A DNA stretch of 64,000 nucleotides. Origin: Notamacropus eugenii (Eukaryota; Chordata; Mammalia; Diprotodontia; Macropodidae). The notes beneath the pieces were generated by a model. It was not told where the DNA came from. It did not search any database and saw nothing but the letters and a program-made list of their open reading frames with translations. The stretch is taken from contig NC_092878.1 in assembly GCF_028372415.1 (NCBI RefSeq), positions 68,837,830-68,901,829 on the forward strand, read 5' to 3'. Each line of letters opens with the position of its first letter. Positions within the stretch are counted from its first letter, which is position 1. This document shows positions 1 to 10,560 of this stretch, piece by piece. The position numbers were made by a program, and so were the translations under genes.

Positions 1-479
1 ATTCAGGTATACTGTATGTGTGAAATTCTCCAATTTGCTATTCTAGAAACCTTCTCAAGAGAAGAAAATTTAGTTATTCCAGCAGTCACTGGTATTGATG
101 AAACCACACTGATTCTAATTGATCACCACTTCCTTTTGTTCGAAAGGATAAAATATCAATGATATCTTCTAGAATATTGCTGGAAATTAGCAATCAAGCC
201 CACAACAGTCTAAACTAATAGTCTAAATAATCTACAGTCTTTTAAAAAAATATTTCCCTATATATAATTCATATTTTTTCTTTATACAATCAGATAACAA
301 TTTTTTTGACTATATCTCCACAATTTTTCTCACGTTTATCCCCTTATGTACAAAGGGCCATCATGATACTTTATCACCTTTCACCAAAACTTTCTAAGTG
401 TTTCTACTCTCATCAATCCACCCTCCACAGAATTAAAAAATAAATAGCACTTAGACCCTGGTCTTAATGCGTCAGTTCT

Positions 480-482
<3 letters not shown>
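1..482. other. AT-rich spacer, no gene seen
   Basis: AT-rich unique-looking DNA leading into a (CA)n tract. I see no open reading frame with a recognisable domain, no clear SINE and no LINE motif. It could be intergenic or intronic. Confidence 0.5.

Positions 483-528
<46 letters not shown>
483..528. repeat. (CA)23 microsatellite
   Basis: An uninterrupted run of 23 CA units. On the reverse strand it gives a spurious Cys-Val run in a 61-codon frame that should not be taken as a gene. Confidence 0.97.
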
Positions 529-530
<2 letters not shown>

Positions 531-2490
531 TCTCCCTTTATCATCAAATGCAGACTCATCATCAATCTATTCCCTATCCATCTGTCTAGATTTGCTTTAC
601 ATATAGTTTCACATTCTATGTTCCAATCAAAATGAACTGTCTTATGTAGCCTGAATTTAATATCCAATTTCTTTAATATCTATTAATAGGCTTACCACCA
701 TGCCCATGTAACCATCAGACACTGCAGTGGACAACAGAATTCAGCATATAAGTTTTTCTGTTAAGCAAAGGGAAAGTATTTGTTGTTTGTTTTTTTCTCA
801 GATCACATCTGTCTCTTCCCATTGGGCCAGCATCAGTCAGTATTATATGCCATCTATCCAGCACAGTTGTTGCACTGGATGATTAAATATTTTTAAGAGT
901 GCTTTAAACTAAGATAATTTCATAAAATTTTCATCATGAATTAATCTGGATTATGATTTTTCTTTAATAAAACATAACAAGTCACCAAGAGCAAATACCA
1001 AGGAATGGAGAGGTCACAACTTGCAGTAGAGTAAGCTGAAATGTTTTGTCTTAGAAGTGAGATATGCAATGCTTTATGTACATGTGTTACATTTTTTTTA
1101 TATCCACAAACTGCTTTAGTCACCATGCTTTGTAAATTTTTTTCCAAAGATCTCATACTCATATTACTATGTATGTTCACATAATTATGAGTCATACACA
1201 TATATGGATATGTATATGAGGTACGTATACTCACATAATTATGTATTATCCTGCATATTATATTCTACATGCTATTTCTTTCACAAATAATTGTCTCCAT
1301 ATTCTACTTAGCCATCAGTGGAAACTGTGTAGACAACCCTCTGTAACAGTGGTCTCCATTAAAGTAATTCTCATTATAGAGCAATGAACAAGGACTATTC
1401 TAGCAATTTAGGTACCTAGCACTAGATCACTGTTTTGGATACACTTTTGAAGTGTGACATTTTAATTCCTCTGTAAAATTAGACATTTGGTTGCCTTTTC
1501 TATCAAAACAGCTTTCTACTGTGAATAAGCTGGACAATTCAAAGATCAATAAAGAAGGAATACTTAAATTAACAAGAAATTAAATGTTTTGGAGTTTTAC
1601 CTGAGAAAAATATTAAACTAAAATATTAAAGTACTTCTTCAAGCTCTCTGTGGTTTGCTAGCTCTATGATATACATTATTTGATACTTTCCTTATAAAAC
1701 ATCAGTATGATGCCCATAGCAGCCACTATGAGTATACATGCTTATATCCAGGGTAAATTTTTAATATACAAATAACTTTCTTTCTCAAAGATGAAACCAA
1801 GATATTTATTCAGATACCAGAAAGTACCAGATACCAAATCCACCATAGTAAGAAAGAAATTTACACACACCACCAATCCAGAGAGCAATGCCATCCCTAT
1901 GCATTCCCTCTGTTAGGCCTCCCCACAAACAAGCTCCCCTAGGCAAAATTCCTCCCACTCTCATTCATGTTAGCTGCTCTGCCTCAGCTCTGCCTTGCTC
2001 TCTCCCAGTTCTGCCTCATTCTCACCCCCTATTCCACACTTCCTTCTCCATCCATTGAGCAAGCTCCTCCTCCCGTCAGTACATCTTATGATACCTAGTG
2101 GTATATCAAATTCTGTAAGTTCTATTATTTTCATTGGGTAGCACAGATTTTGATATGAAACTATTCATATTAGTGGTTATAACATTATATTATTTTAATT
2201 GCTGTACTTAGCAATTTATCTGTGTTTACTTGTACATTGTGAGAAGTTGCTGGAGTTACATAGCATAATGAGGATAAAGACATAGCCAAAGGTTCTAGGG
2301 ATAGAATACACATGAATATATAATGAATGCGCATACATATAAATGTACACACATGAATATATTTTCATATGGTATATACACATGCATTATATACACACAT
2401 ACACTGCACATATAAGATATATGTAAATGAATATATATATGCAAATGTCTAGATAGAAAAATGATAAATATTCCTTTCAAGATATTAGAA
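529..2490. other. Spacer with AT-rich patches, no gene seen
   Basis: Mostly AT-rich. Around 1890-2060 there is a short pyrimidine-rich, GC-richer patch of unknown origin. Around 2300-2450 there are imperfect ATAC/CATA alternations. Reverse-strand frames of 97 and 61 codons carry no family motif and are probably chance. Confidence 0.45.
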
Positions 2491-2890
2491 ACAAAATGGG
2501 TGCCTATTAATTTGGAAATAATTGAATAAATTACGTCATTTAAATATAATAAAATATTATTGTGTTCAAGAAAATTAAGTTAGAGAAATTGAGAGATTTT
2601 CGTAATAGATGCAGAGCATAAGGAAGAGAAACAGGAGGAAAATCTTCCAAACAACAATGTAAAGGAAAACAGCAACGAAAGACCTAAGGCCTTTGATCAA
2701 TGTAGTCATTGAGCAATAACTACAGAAGACTAACTGTAGAACATGTCTCCTGACATTCTACAAACAAGTGATGAAGTGGAAGTGAAGGAGAAGGCATACA
2801 TCTTCAGTTCATTTGTCTTACTTCACTATATATATGAGTTACAAGGAATGGTTTTATTATAGTTTTGGGAGGGAGACAGTGTTTTATACC
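2491..2890 (+). mobile_element. Old L1 3'-end fragment
   Basis: The stretch from about 2550 (a degenerate 'attattgtg') through 'atgcagagc' at 2610 to 'caatgtaaaggaaaacag' near 2655 and 'gaatggttttat' near 2850 follows the order of the end of ORF2 and the 3' UTR of marsupial L1 elements as I remember them. It is strongly diverged, so edges are approximate. It has no coding potential left. Confidence 0.5.
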
Positions 2891-3763
2891 CACAAACACG
2901 TGTATATATGGACTACATAATTACACACACATTTACACACATACATATATACACACATATATGATTATATTGTTGCATAATATTAGAGATCTATATATCC
3001 ATTGTGTGTATGTATGTATGTATATATGGATATATAATGTTATATATCATAAATGTATCATATGCAATAAATGTTATATGTAACAAATATAATAAATTAT
3101 AAATATAGAATACATGTGTATATAGGTTGGTGCATACGCACATGTATATATATTTAAATTAAAATAAAGCCTTTTAAATGTTACCTGAATATAATAACAA
3201 AATATTTTTCTGTCTTTACTAGCAACATAATTCCAATGAAGAAGAAAATTCCACTGAAGATCAAACATAACAATTGTAGTACATGAGTGGTATTTTTTAT
3301 CTTGTGACAGTTATGCCAACAAGAAAAAAAATCTTTGGATATTATTGTCCTTATGTATGACTGCTGTTAACTAACATTCTCATCTAAATTTTTAGTTCAT
3401 GAGTACTTCAAAGATATGTTATATTGTATTATTATTATCTTACTGTTGTTTTTCATTCAAAAGTTTTGAACTTTTTTTAATAAATGGTTTGCATGGTCAT
3501 GTGGCCATTGTCTCAGTACTAATTTTCCTGAAACCATATTTGGGAAAGCAAAGATCTTTTCTTTCCATGTACTTATTTGTTTTAAATGATACGATTTATA
3601 AAAAAGAAAAATTTAGATAATATTCATTTAGAATTTGATGTAAGACAGAAGTCTCAAATGCTGCTGGCCACAGCAAATTGCTGACTCTCCTGAGTGCCTC
3701 TACAGTTGCATGATAATACAATTGGTAAATGTTTAACAAAATAAATAAAATACAACAAATTAT
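2891..3763. other. AT-rich spacer with TATG/CATA alternation
   Basis: Alternating purine-pyrimidine stretches (ACACATAT, TATGTATG) dominate 2900-3150; the rest is AT-rich. Short frames on both strands (72, 64 and 73 codons) are low-complexity or lack motifs. I see no gene. Confidence 0.45.
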
Positions 3764-3887
3764 CAGAGTAAAGGAACCTGTGTCCTGGAGGCCACATGTG
3801 GCCCTGTAGGTAATCTAGTGCATCCCTATGACTGAATCCAAACGTCAGAGAACAAATCTGCTTAAATCTTAAAAAGATTTGTTCTGT

Positions 3888-3901
3888 AAAACGTGAACTC
3901 A
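3888..3901. repeat. Target-site duplication, left copy
   Basis: AAAACGTGAACTCA lies directly before the first base of the HAL1-like element. The right copy at 6731-6744 reads AAAACTTGGACTCA: 14 bp, two mismatches. It belongs to the palindromic MITE, so it dates the insertion as later. Confidence 0.8.
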
Positions 3902-4601
3902 GGGGGCAGAACCAAGATGGCAGAACAAAAAGACAGACCTTTAGAAACTCCCACACATAGCCCATAAAATTCCTATAAAAATGACTCTAAACAAATTCTA
4001 GAGCAGCAGAAACCACAAATGACAGAGTGAAAGAGATTTTCAGCCCAAGACAGCCTGGAAGGCTGACAGGAAAGGTCGATCACTTTAGGCACAGAATGGA
4101 GCACAGCTCATTGGGGCCCGCAGGGTGCGACAGGGACAGGAACCAGAACACACTTCAGGGAGCCCCCAGTAGCAGTAGTTTACACACTGCTGAATGCGCA
4201 AATACCAAAGACAGCTTCAGAGGTCGGTGAGAAAGTCTTTTCATCTAGGTGAGAAGAGAACATGGTCTGGCCCCAACAGCAGCAACCACTGCAGCAGTAG
4301 TGTCCACTTTTGGAACCTTCTGCCTAAAGTCTCTGGAGGAACTGAGCAGTTGATCTTATTCTCAACTCTTAGCCCCTCACTGGGTTGAGGAGGAACTTTG
4401 GCAATGAAGTTGGAGACAGTTGTGGAGAGGAAATTGTACTCCCAGATTCTGGACAGAAAATTTTGATTGCTCCCAGATCAGTGCACCGGCCAGGAGAGGA
4501 ATAAACACCTGTCTCCTAATTGTGCCGCCTTGGAGGAACTGAGAACTTACAGCTTCCAATAGCATATCCTCCTCTTGACAAAGGACTCAAAAGTCAAGCA
4601 A

Positions 4602-5708
4602 ATGGCTAGGAAAATACCCCAAAAAGGAAAAAAAATTTGATTGTAGAAGGTTACTTTCTTGGTGAACAGGTATTTTCTTCCTTTTGGATGAGGAAGGACA
4701 AAGCATAACATCAGAGGAAATCAAGTTTTCTGCATCCAAAACCTCCAAAATAAATATGCAATATTCTCAGGCAATGGAAGAGTTCAAAAAGGATATTGAA
4801 AATCAAGTAAGAGAGGTGGAGAAAAAAATTGGGAAGAAAATGAGAGCAATGCAAGAAAATCATGAAAAGCGAAATACTGAGGAAGATAACACCTTTAAAA
4901 ATAGGCTGACTCAACTGGCAAAAGAGGTCCAAAAAGCCAGTGTGGAAAAGAATATTTTAAAAAGCTGAAGTAGCTAAATGAAAAAGGAAGTTCAAAATCT
5001 CACAAAGGAAATAGTTCTTTAAAAATTAGAGTGGAGCAGGTGGAAGCTCATGGCTTTATGAGAAACCAATGAATTACAAAACAAAATAAAAAGAATGAAA
5101 AAATAGAAGACAATGTGAAATATCTCATTGGACAAACAACTGGCCTTGGAAATAGATCCAGGAGAAACAATTTAAAAATTAAGGGACTATCTGAAAACCA
5201 TGATCAAAAAAAGAGACTAGACATCATCTTTCATGAAATTATCAAGGAAAACTGTCCTGATATTCAAGAACCAGGGGGCAAAATAAATATTGAGAGAATC
5301 CACTGATCACCTCCTGAAAGAGATCCGAAAAGAGAAACTCCTAGGAATATAGAAGCCAAATTTCAGAGTTCCCAGGACAAGAAGAAAATATTGCAAGCAG
5401 CTGGAAAGGAACAATTCCAGGATTGTAGATATAGAATCAGGATAACAAAAGATCTAGTAACTTCTACATTAAGGGATTGAAGGACTTGGAATATGATATT
5501 CCAGAATTCAAAGGAGCTAGGATTAAAAGTAAACATCACCTACCCAGCAAAACTGATTATAATACTTCAGAGGAAAAATGATCATTCAGTGAAATAGAGG
5601 ACTTTCAAGCATTCTTGATGAAAATAACAGAACTGAATAGGAAATTTGACTTTCAAACACAAAAATCAAGAAAAGCCTGAAAAGGTAAAAAAGAAAGACA
5701 AATCGTAA
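4602..5708 (+). pseudogene. L1-type ORF1 (RNA-binding chaperone), decayed, copy A
   Basis: Intact L1 ORF1 protein is a trimeric RNA-binding chaperone of the L1 ribonucleoprotein. Pieces seen here: a start at 4602 (MARK...), a charged coiled-coil stretch at about 4684-5060 (KTSKINMQYSQAMEEFKKDI, then KNRLTQLAKEVQKA), an RRM-like core at about 5142-5210 (GNRSRRNNLKIKGLSE, matching the usual R-R-x-N-L-x-I-x-G-L/V-P-E motif), an NCPDI..PGGKINIERIH stretch, and the C-terminal ITYPAKL motif near 5535. Several stops and frame changes break it, for example a TGA soon after the start near 4638 and a stop after KNILKS at 4966-4968. It cannot make a full protein. Confidence 0.75.
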
Positions 5709-5808
5709 GGAACTTTCTAAAGTTGAACTGTTTACATTCCTACATAGAAAGATAATGTCTGTAACTCTTGAGACTTCTCTCATTATTTGGTTAGTTGGAG
5801 GGATTATA

Positions 5809-5817
5809 CACACACAC

Positions 5818-5910
<93 letters not shown>

Positions 5911-6010
5911 TATATATGTGTGTGTGTGTGCATATGTATATGTATATATATGCACACACATATATACATATATACATACATATATACATACATACATACA
6001 TGAATACATA
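5809..6010. repeat. Compound (CA)(TA)(TG) microsatellite inside HAL1-like copy A
   Basis: (CA)n runs into about 80 bp of pure TA, then CACACACA, TATATGTGTG and CATA repeats. It sits exactly where the other family copies carry their (CA)n, between 'gggattatacac' and 'agacagagagcaca'. Six overlapping spurious Tyr-Ile frames arise from it on both strands. The TA part can extrude as a cruciform. Confidence 0.95.
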
Positions 6011-6730
6011 TATAGACAGAGAGCACAGGGTGAGTTGAATAAGAAGGGATAATATCTAAAAAAATAAAATTAAGGGGTGAGAGAGGAATGTAATTGGAGG
6101 AGAAAGGGAAAAATGGAATGGAGCAAAATTTTCTCTCATAAAAGAGGCAAGGAAAAGCATTGTCAATGGAGTAGAAAAGGGAGGGGAAGGGGACAAATGC
6201 AGTGGGTAGATGGCTGAAGGGAGGGCAAATGGAAGGAGTGAGAAATTGGAAGTAAACTCTTTAGGGAAGGGAGAAGGTCAAAACAGAATAGAACAAATGA
6301 GGGGCAGGAGACAATGGAGGGAAATATAGTTAGTCTTACACAACATGACTATTATGGAACTATTTTGCAGAACTACACATATATAGCCTATATTGAATAG
6401 CTTGCCTTCTCAGTGAGGATGGGGGGAGGGAAGTTTTAGGAAAATTTTTAGGAAAGAATGCTGAGAATTGTTTTTACATAGAACCGGAAATAAGAAATAC
6501 ATATAATGGAGTATAGAAGTGTATCTTTCTGTACAAGAAAATAGAGAAGATAGGGATAAGGGACCGGAGGGGTATGATAGAAGGGAGGGCATATTGAGGG
6601 AAGGGGCAATCAGAATGCAAGGTGTTATGGGGTGTGGGGAGGGGAGGGATGGGGAAAAAAATTTAGAATTCAAAGCTTTATGGAAATGAATGCTGAAAAC
6701 TAAAAATAAATAAATAAACATTAAATAGAA

Positions 6731-6744
6731 AAAACTTGGACTCA
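6731..6744. repeat. Target-site duplication, right copy
   Basis: AAAACTTGGACTCA follows the (AAAT)n tail of the HAL1-like element and matches 3888-3901 at 12 of 14 positions. Confidence 0.8.
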
Positions 6745-6812
6745 ATCAAAAGGCCACATCCAAGGACCTAGAAGGCCACATGTGGCCTTAAGACTGCAGG
6801 TTCCCCACTCTG

Positions 6813-8684
6813 GTATAGATAATATAAATTTATGATTTTCTAAGTTGCTGTGCAAGCCTCAAAGACTTATTTCCATTTCAGCTTGACATCATCAAACTAA
6901 GCATTCCCTACCAAATTACTTTTTTAATTTACTAAGTACAGTTTTTTTGAAATGCATATTTCTCTCAGAAACCATATTCAGATTTCCTAACAGTACTACA
7001 TAGTGCCTAAAAATCCCTCAATATCATTCTTTGATTCAACACATTTTTAGTCATTTGGCTTCTGGACACTTTATGATACAATAAATATACACCTACAATT
7101 TGACAGTGTTATTTGGGGGAGGGGAATGGAGGGGTTAGTTATGTTACTCTAGAATGTAGATTTGGTATAGCTTACAAGTGTTATACTGCAATGTTACTTC
7201 TACACTCATCAGACTAGCACATAGAATGGGAAAAACACACACACGCACACTTAGACGCAAAACACAACTTAGATTCGGAGAATGAATTATTACTTCTGTG
7301 AACAGCCTGAACTTGTATACCCTCTTCTGCAGAGCATTTTTCACTGGTAATGAGATTTATTTTTTGCATTGCAGTTCATTTTTCACAAGATCCAATTGCC
7401 CTTTTTAAGGATATAAATGACTTAAGCTGATGTTTTTGTCTAAAGGAAATAGCCCTATTCTTTGCACTCATTCTATTTTTGTTAGATACCACCCACAACC
7501 AGAGCTCTGTATGAAAAAAAGCATTTGCTCTGCTGGCAGAAATGTTGGTGAATGTGATATTCTTCCTTACATTTTTTTCCTATGGCCAAAAATTCACTTT
7601 TCCAGTTACAAGAATTGTCCTCTAACTAAAAAAAAAATTTGTTCAAAGTTCAGAAATTAAGTCAATATGGTTTATGAGAGAAAGTTTCTTTAAGGGACCC
7701 AATGTTCCAAAAGAATGAATTGTACATTTTATTAAAAGCCAATTCAGCCACTTTATAACATAGAAACACATAAAGCTTTAGATAGTTCCAAATTCTCACT
7801 CAAACAGATAGTTTTTCTTGTGTTTCCTGTTCTCTGCTTTTTTTCTTCTCTGTTTCACCCTTGTGAAGCATGGTGGAGTTGAGAATTGAATAACATTCTG
7901 GGATTGTAAATGCAGAGGGACAGACATTTCTTCTGAATGTATAAATTCCAACCTGTCTGTCAATTCAGAAAATCCTATTATGTTTGCTTCCTGAATATGC
8001 TATGTTCATTACTGTAACAGAAATTCTTAGATGCTACTTTCCTTTCTTTCATATTCCCAAATTATTGCCTTCAGATCTACTTCAACTCTTGCAGCAAGGG
8101 AGGGAGGGGAGAAGTACACTTCTCTCATATTAGAACAAAGAAAAAAATAGCTTTCCTTTTTACATTCAATTTCTATTCTCCATTTTTTATTATCTCACAA
8201 AACGATTACTCTTATGGCTTTTCTGAGCCGTCTTTCCCTTTTGTAAAGCAGAGGTGAAACCTAATTAAAGAAGTCTATATAAAACTATTGATTCAGTATC
8301 TTCTTAATTGATATTGCTGACAGTATCAAGGAAACCTTCATTCACTTGAATTCTCTAAGATATCTTTGACAAGGTTAAAAGTCTCTCTGCTCAGTGAAGG
8401 GGTCATTGTTTAATAAAATACAGTTTGTGAGTATGATTTTTTTGTATTTTTGTATTCCTCTCTGTATATCTATTTTTGTATTTTCTGTCTGTATATCTGT
8501 CTCTAGCTCTTTCTGTTTCTCAGTGTAACTGTCTCACTTTTACTTTTGCTCTAGTATCAAAGCACTTACACTTTTACTTCCAAACTGCATTACCAACTAC
8601 TATTCCTCTATATCAACTTTGTCCTGATTAATCTGGTGACAAAATATAGAAGAAAGTTTGCTTAATTTCAAAGCAAAGCAATTG
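6813..8684. other. Unique-looking spacer, no gene seen
   Basis: AT-rich DNA with a short G-rich patch near 7115-7135 and at 8100-8110. Frames of 66 and 76 codons (7144-7344 reverse, 7430-7660 forward) have no family motif. I see no splice-flanked conserved exon. Confidence 0.4.
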
Positions 8685-8791
8685 GGCTCAAATTGTGACT
8701 GTGGTCAAAATTGGTTGACTATGAGCAAGATACTCAACTTTTTAAAGTTGTTGATGTCTTCATCAATCCAGATGGTATAAGAATACTTGTA
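8685..8791 (+). mobile_element. MIR-type SINE, left part (split by an L1)
   Basis: 'gggctcaaattgtgactg...gagcaagatactcaact' followed by 'cttcatcaatccagatggta' follows the MIR order: tRNA-derived head end, 'gagcaagt.acttaac', then 'ttcatctgtaaaatggg'. Joining it to 13830 onward restores 'aatacttgtactgacca', which continues the MIR-like pattern. Highly diverged, so the family call is moderate. Confidence 0.55.
8779..8791. repeat. Target-site duplication of the L1, left copy
   Basis: AAGAATACTTGTA is repeated exactly at 13817-13829 after the L1 A-tail. It fixes the truncated 5' end of the L1 at 8792. Confidence 0.8.
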
Positions 8792-9458
8792 GACAATGAA
8801 GCAATATCATTACTAAACATGTATGCTCCAAGTGGTATAGCATCCAGATTCTTAGAGGAGAGGTTGGGGGAGTTGAAGGAAGAAACTGACAGTAAAACTA
8901 TACTAGTGGGGGACCTCAACCTTCCCCTCTCTGAACTCGATAAATCTAACCTCAAAATGAACAAGAAAGAGGTTAAGGAGGTAAATAAAACTCTGGATAA
9001 GGTAGATATGATAGATCTTTGGAGAAAATTGAATGGGAATAGAAAGGAATATACCTTTTTTTCAGCGGTACATGGAACATTTACAAAAATTGACCATGTA
9101 CTAGGACATAAAAATCTCACAATCCAGTGCAGAAAGGTAGAGATAATCAATGCATCCTTTTCAGATCATAATGCATTAAAAATTACATGTAATAAAAGGC
9201 CATGGAAAGATAAACCAAAAATCAATTGGAAACTAAATAATCTAATTCTAAAGAAGGACTGGGTTAAAGAAGAAATCATAGAAACAATCAACAATTTCAT
9301 TCAAGAGAATGACAATAATGAGACAACATACCAAATCTTATGGGATACTGCAAAAGCAGTTATTAGGGGAAGTTTTATATCTTTGAATGCTTACATAGAT
9401 AAAATAGAGAAAGAGGAGATCAATGACTTGGGCTTGCAGTTGAAAAAGCTAGAAAAAG
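8792..9458 (+). pseudogene. L1 ORF2, partial: endonuclease domain
   Basis: L1 ORF2 endonuclease nicks target DNA to prime reverse transcription. The visible part starts just before ISLLNMYAP. It keeps GDLN at 8909-8920, the YTFFS stretch near 9048, KIDHVLG near 9090 and the catalytic SDH triplet at 9161-9169. Roughly the first third of the domain is lost by 5' truncation. The open frame drawn from 8711 to 9517 is a fusion: its first 27 codons come from the MIR-like flank and its last 20 or so from the 5' UTR of the EMC3 retrocopy, so the natural ORF2 part is 8792-9458. Confidence 0.9.
9442..9458. repeat. Target-site duplication of the EMC3 retrocopy, left copy
   Basis: GAAAAAGCTAGAAAAAG, 17 bp, repeated perfectly at 10544-10560. 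The preceding bases give TT|GAAAA, a usual variant of the L1 endonuclease nick site TT|AAAA. Confidence 0.95.
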
Positions 9459-10543
<1,085 letters not shown>

Positions 10544-10560
10544 GAAAAAGCTAGAAAAAG
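10544..10560. repeat. Target-site duplication of the EMC3 retrocopy, right copy
   Basis: A perfect 17-bp match to 9442-9458, directly after the A tail. L1 ORF2 sequence resumes at 10561. Confidence 0.95.

Larger units (their letters stand above)
3902..6730 (+). mobile_element. HAL1-like (ORF1-only) L1 derivative, copy A, full length
   Basis: This element has an L1-type 5' region beginning GGGGGCAGAACCAAGATGG, an ORF1 and a purine-rich 3' region ending in (AAAT)n, with no trace of ORF2. The order is 5' UTR 3902-4601, ORF1 region 4602-5708, internal CA/TA microsatellite 5809-6010, then a G/A-rich tail. The tail holds two L1-3'UTR-like modules, each ending in a 'gaat(tc)aaag...gaaatgaatg' type stretch. 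About 2.8 kb in all. Elements with ORF1 but not ORF2 are known in mammals as HAL1 and are thought to be moved by L1 ORF2 protein in trans. Assignment to HAL1 is by structure; an L1 with an ancestral ORF2 deletion is the same thing in practice. Confidence 0.75.
3764..6812. mobile_element. Palindromic hAT-like MITE, split by a HAL1-like element
   Basis: The two halves, 3764-3901 and 6745-6812 (plus the duplicated site), form one long inverted repeat. The left arm runs from CAGAGTAAAGGAACCTG through GGCCACATGTGGCC to GAATCCAAACG and AGAACAAATCT. Reverse-complementing the right arm gives CAGAGTGGGGAACCTG, GGCCACATGTGGCC and GAGTCCAAG in the same order. CAG ends and a palindromic body without coding capacity fit a non-autonomous hAT-type element, but I could not find a clean 8-bp target duplication at the outer ends, so the superfamily is tentative. 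The inverted-repeat structure itself is clear. It is older than the element inserted in it. Confidence 0.6.

Noticed and set aside
5586-6052. Several overlapping Tyr-Ile or Tyr-Thr frames on both strands
   Set aside because: They arise from the CA/TA microsatellite inside a HAL1-like element.
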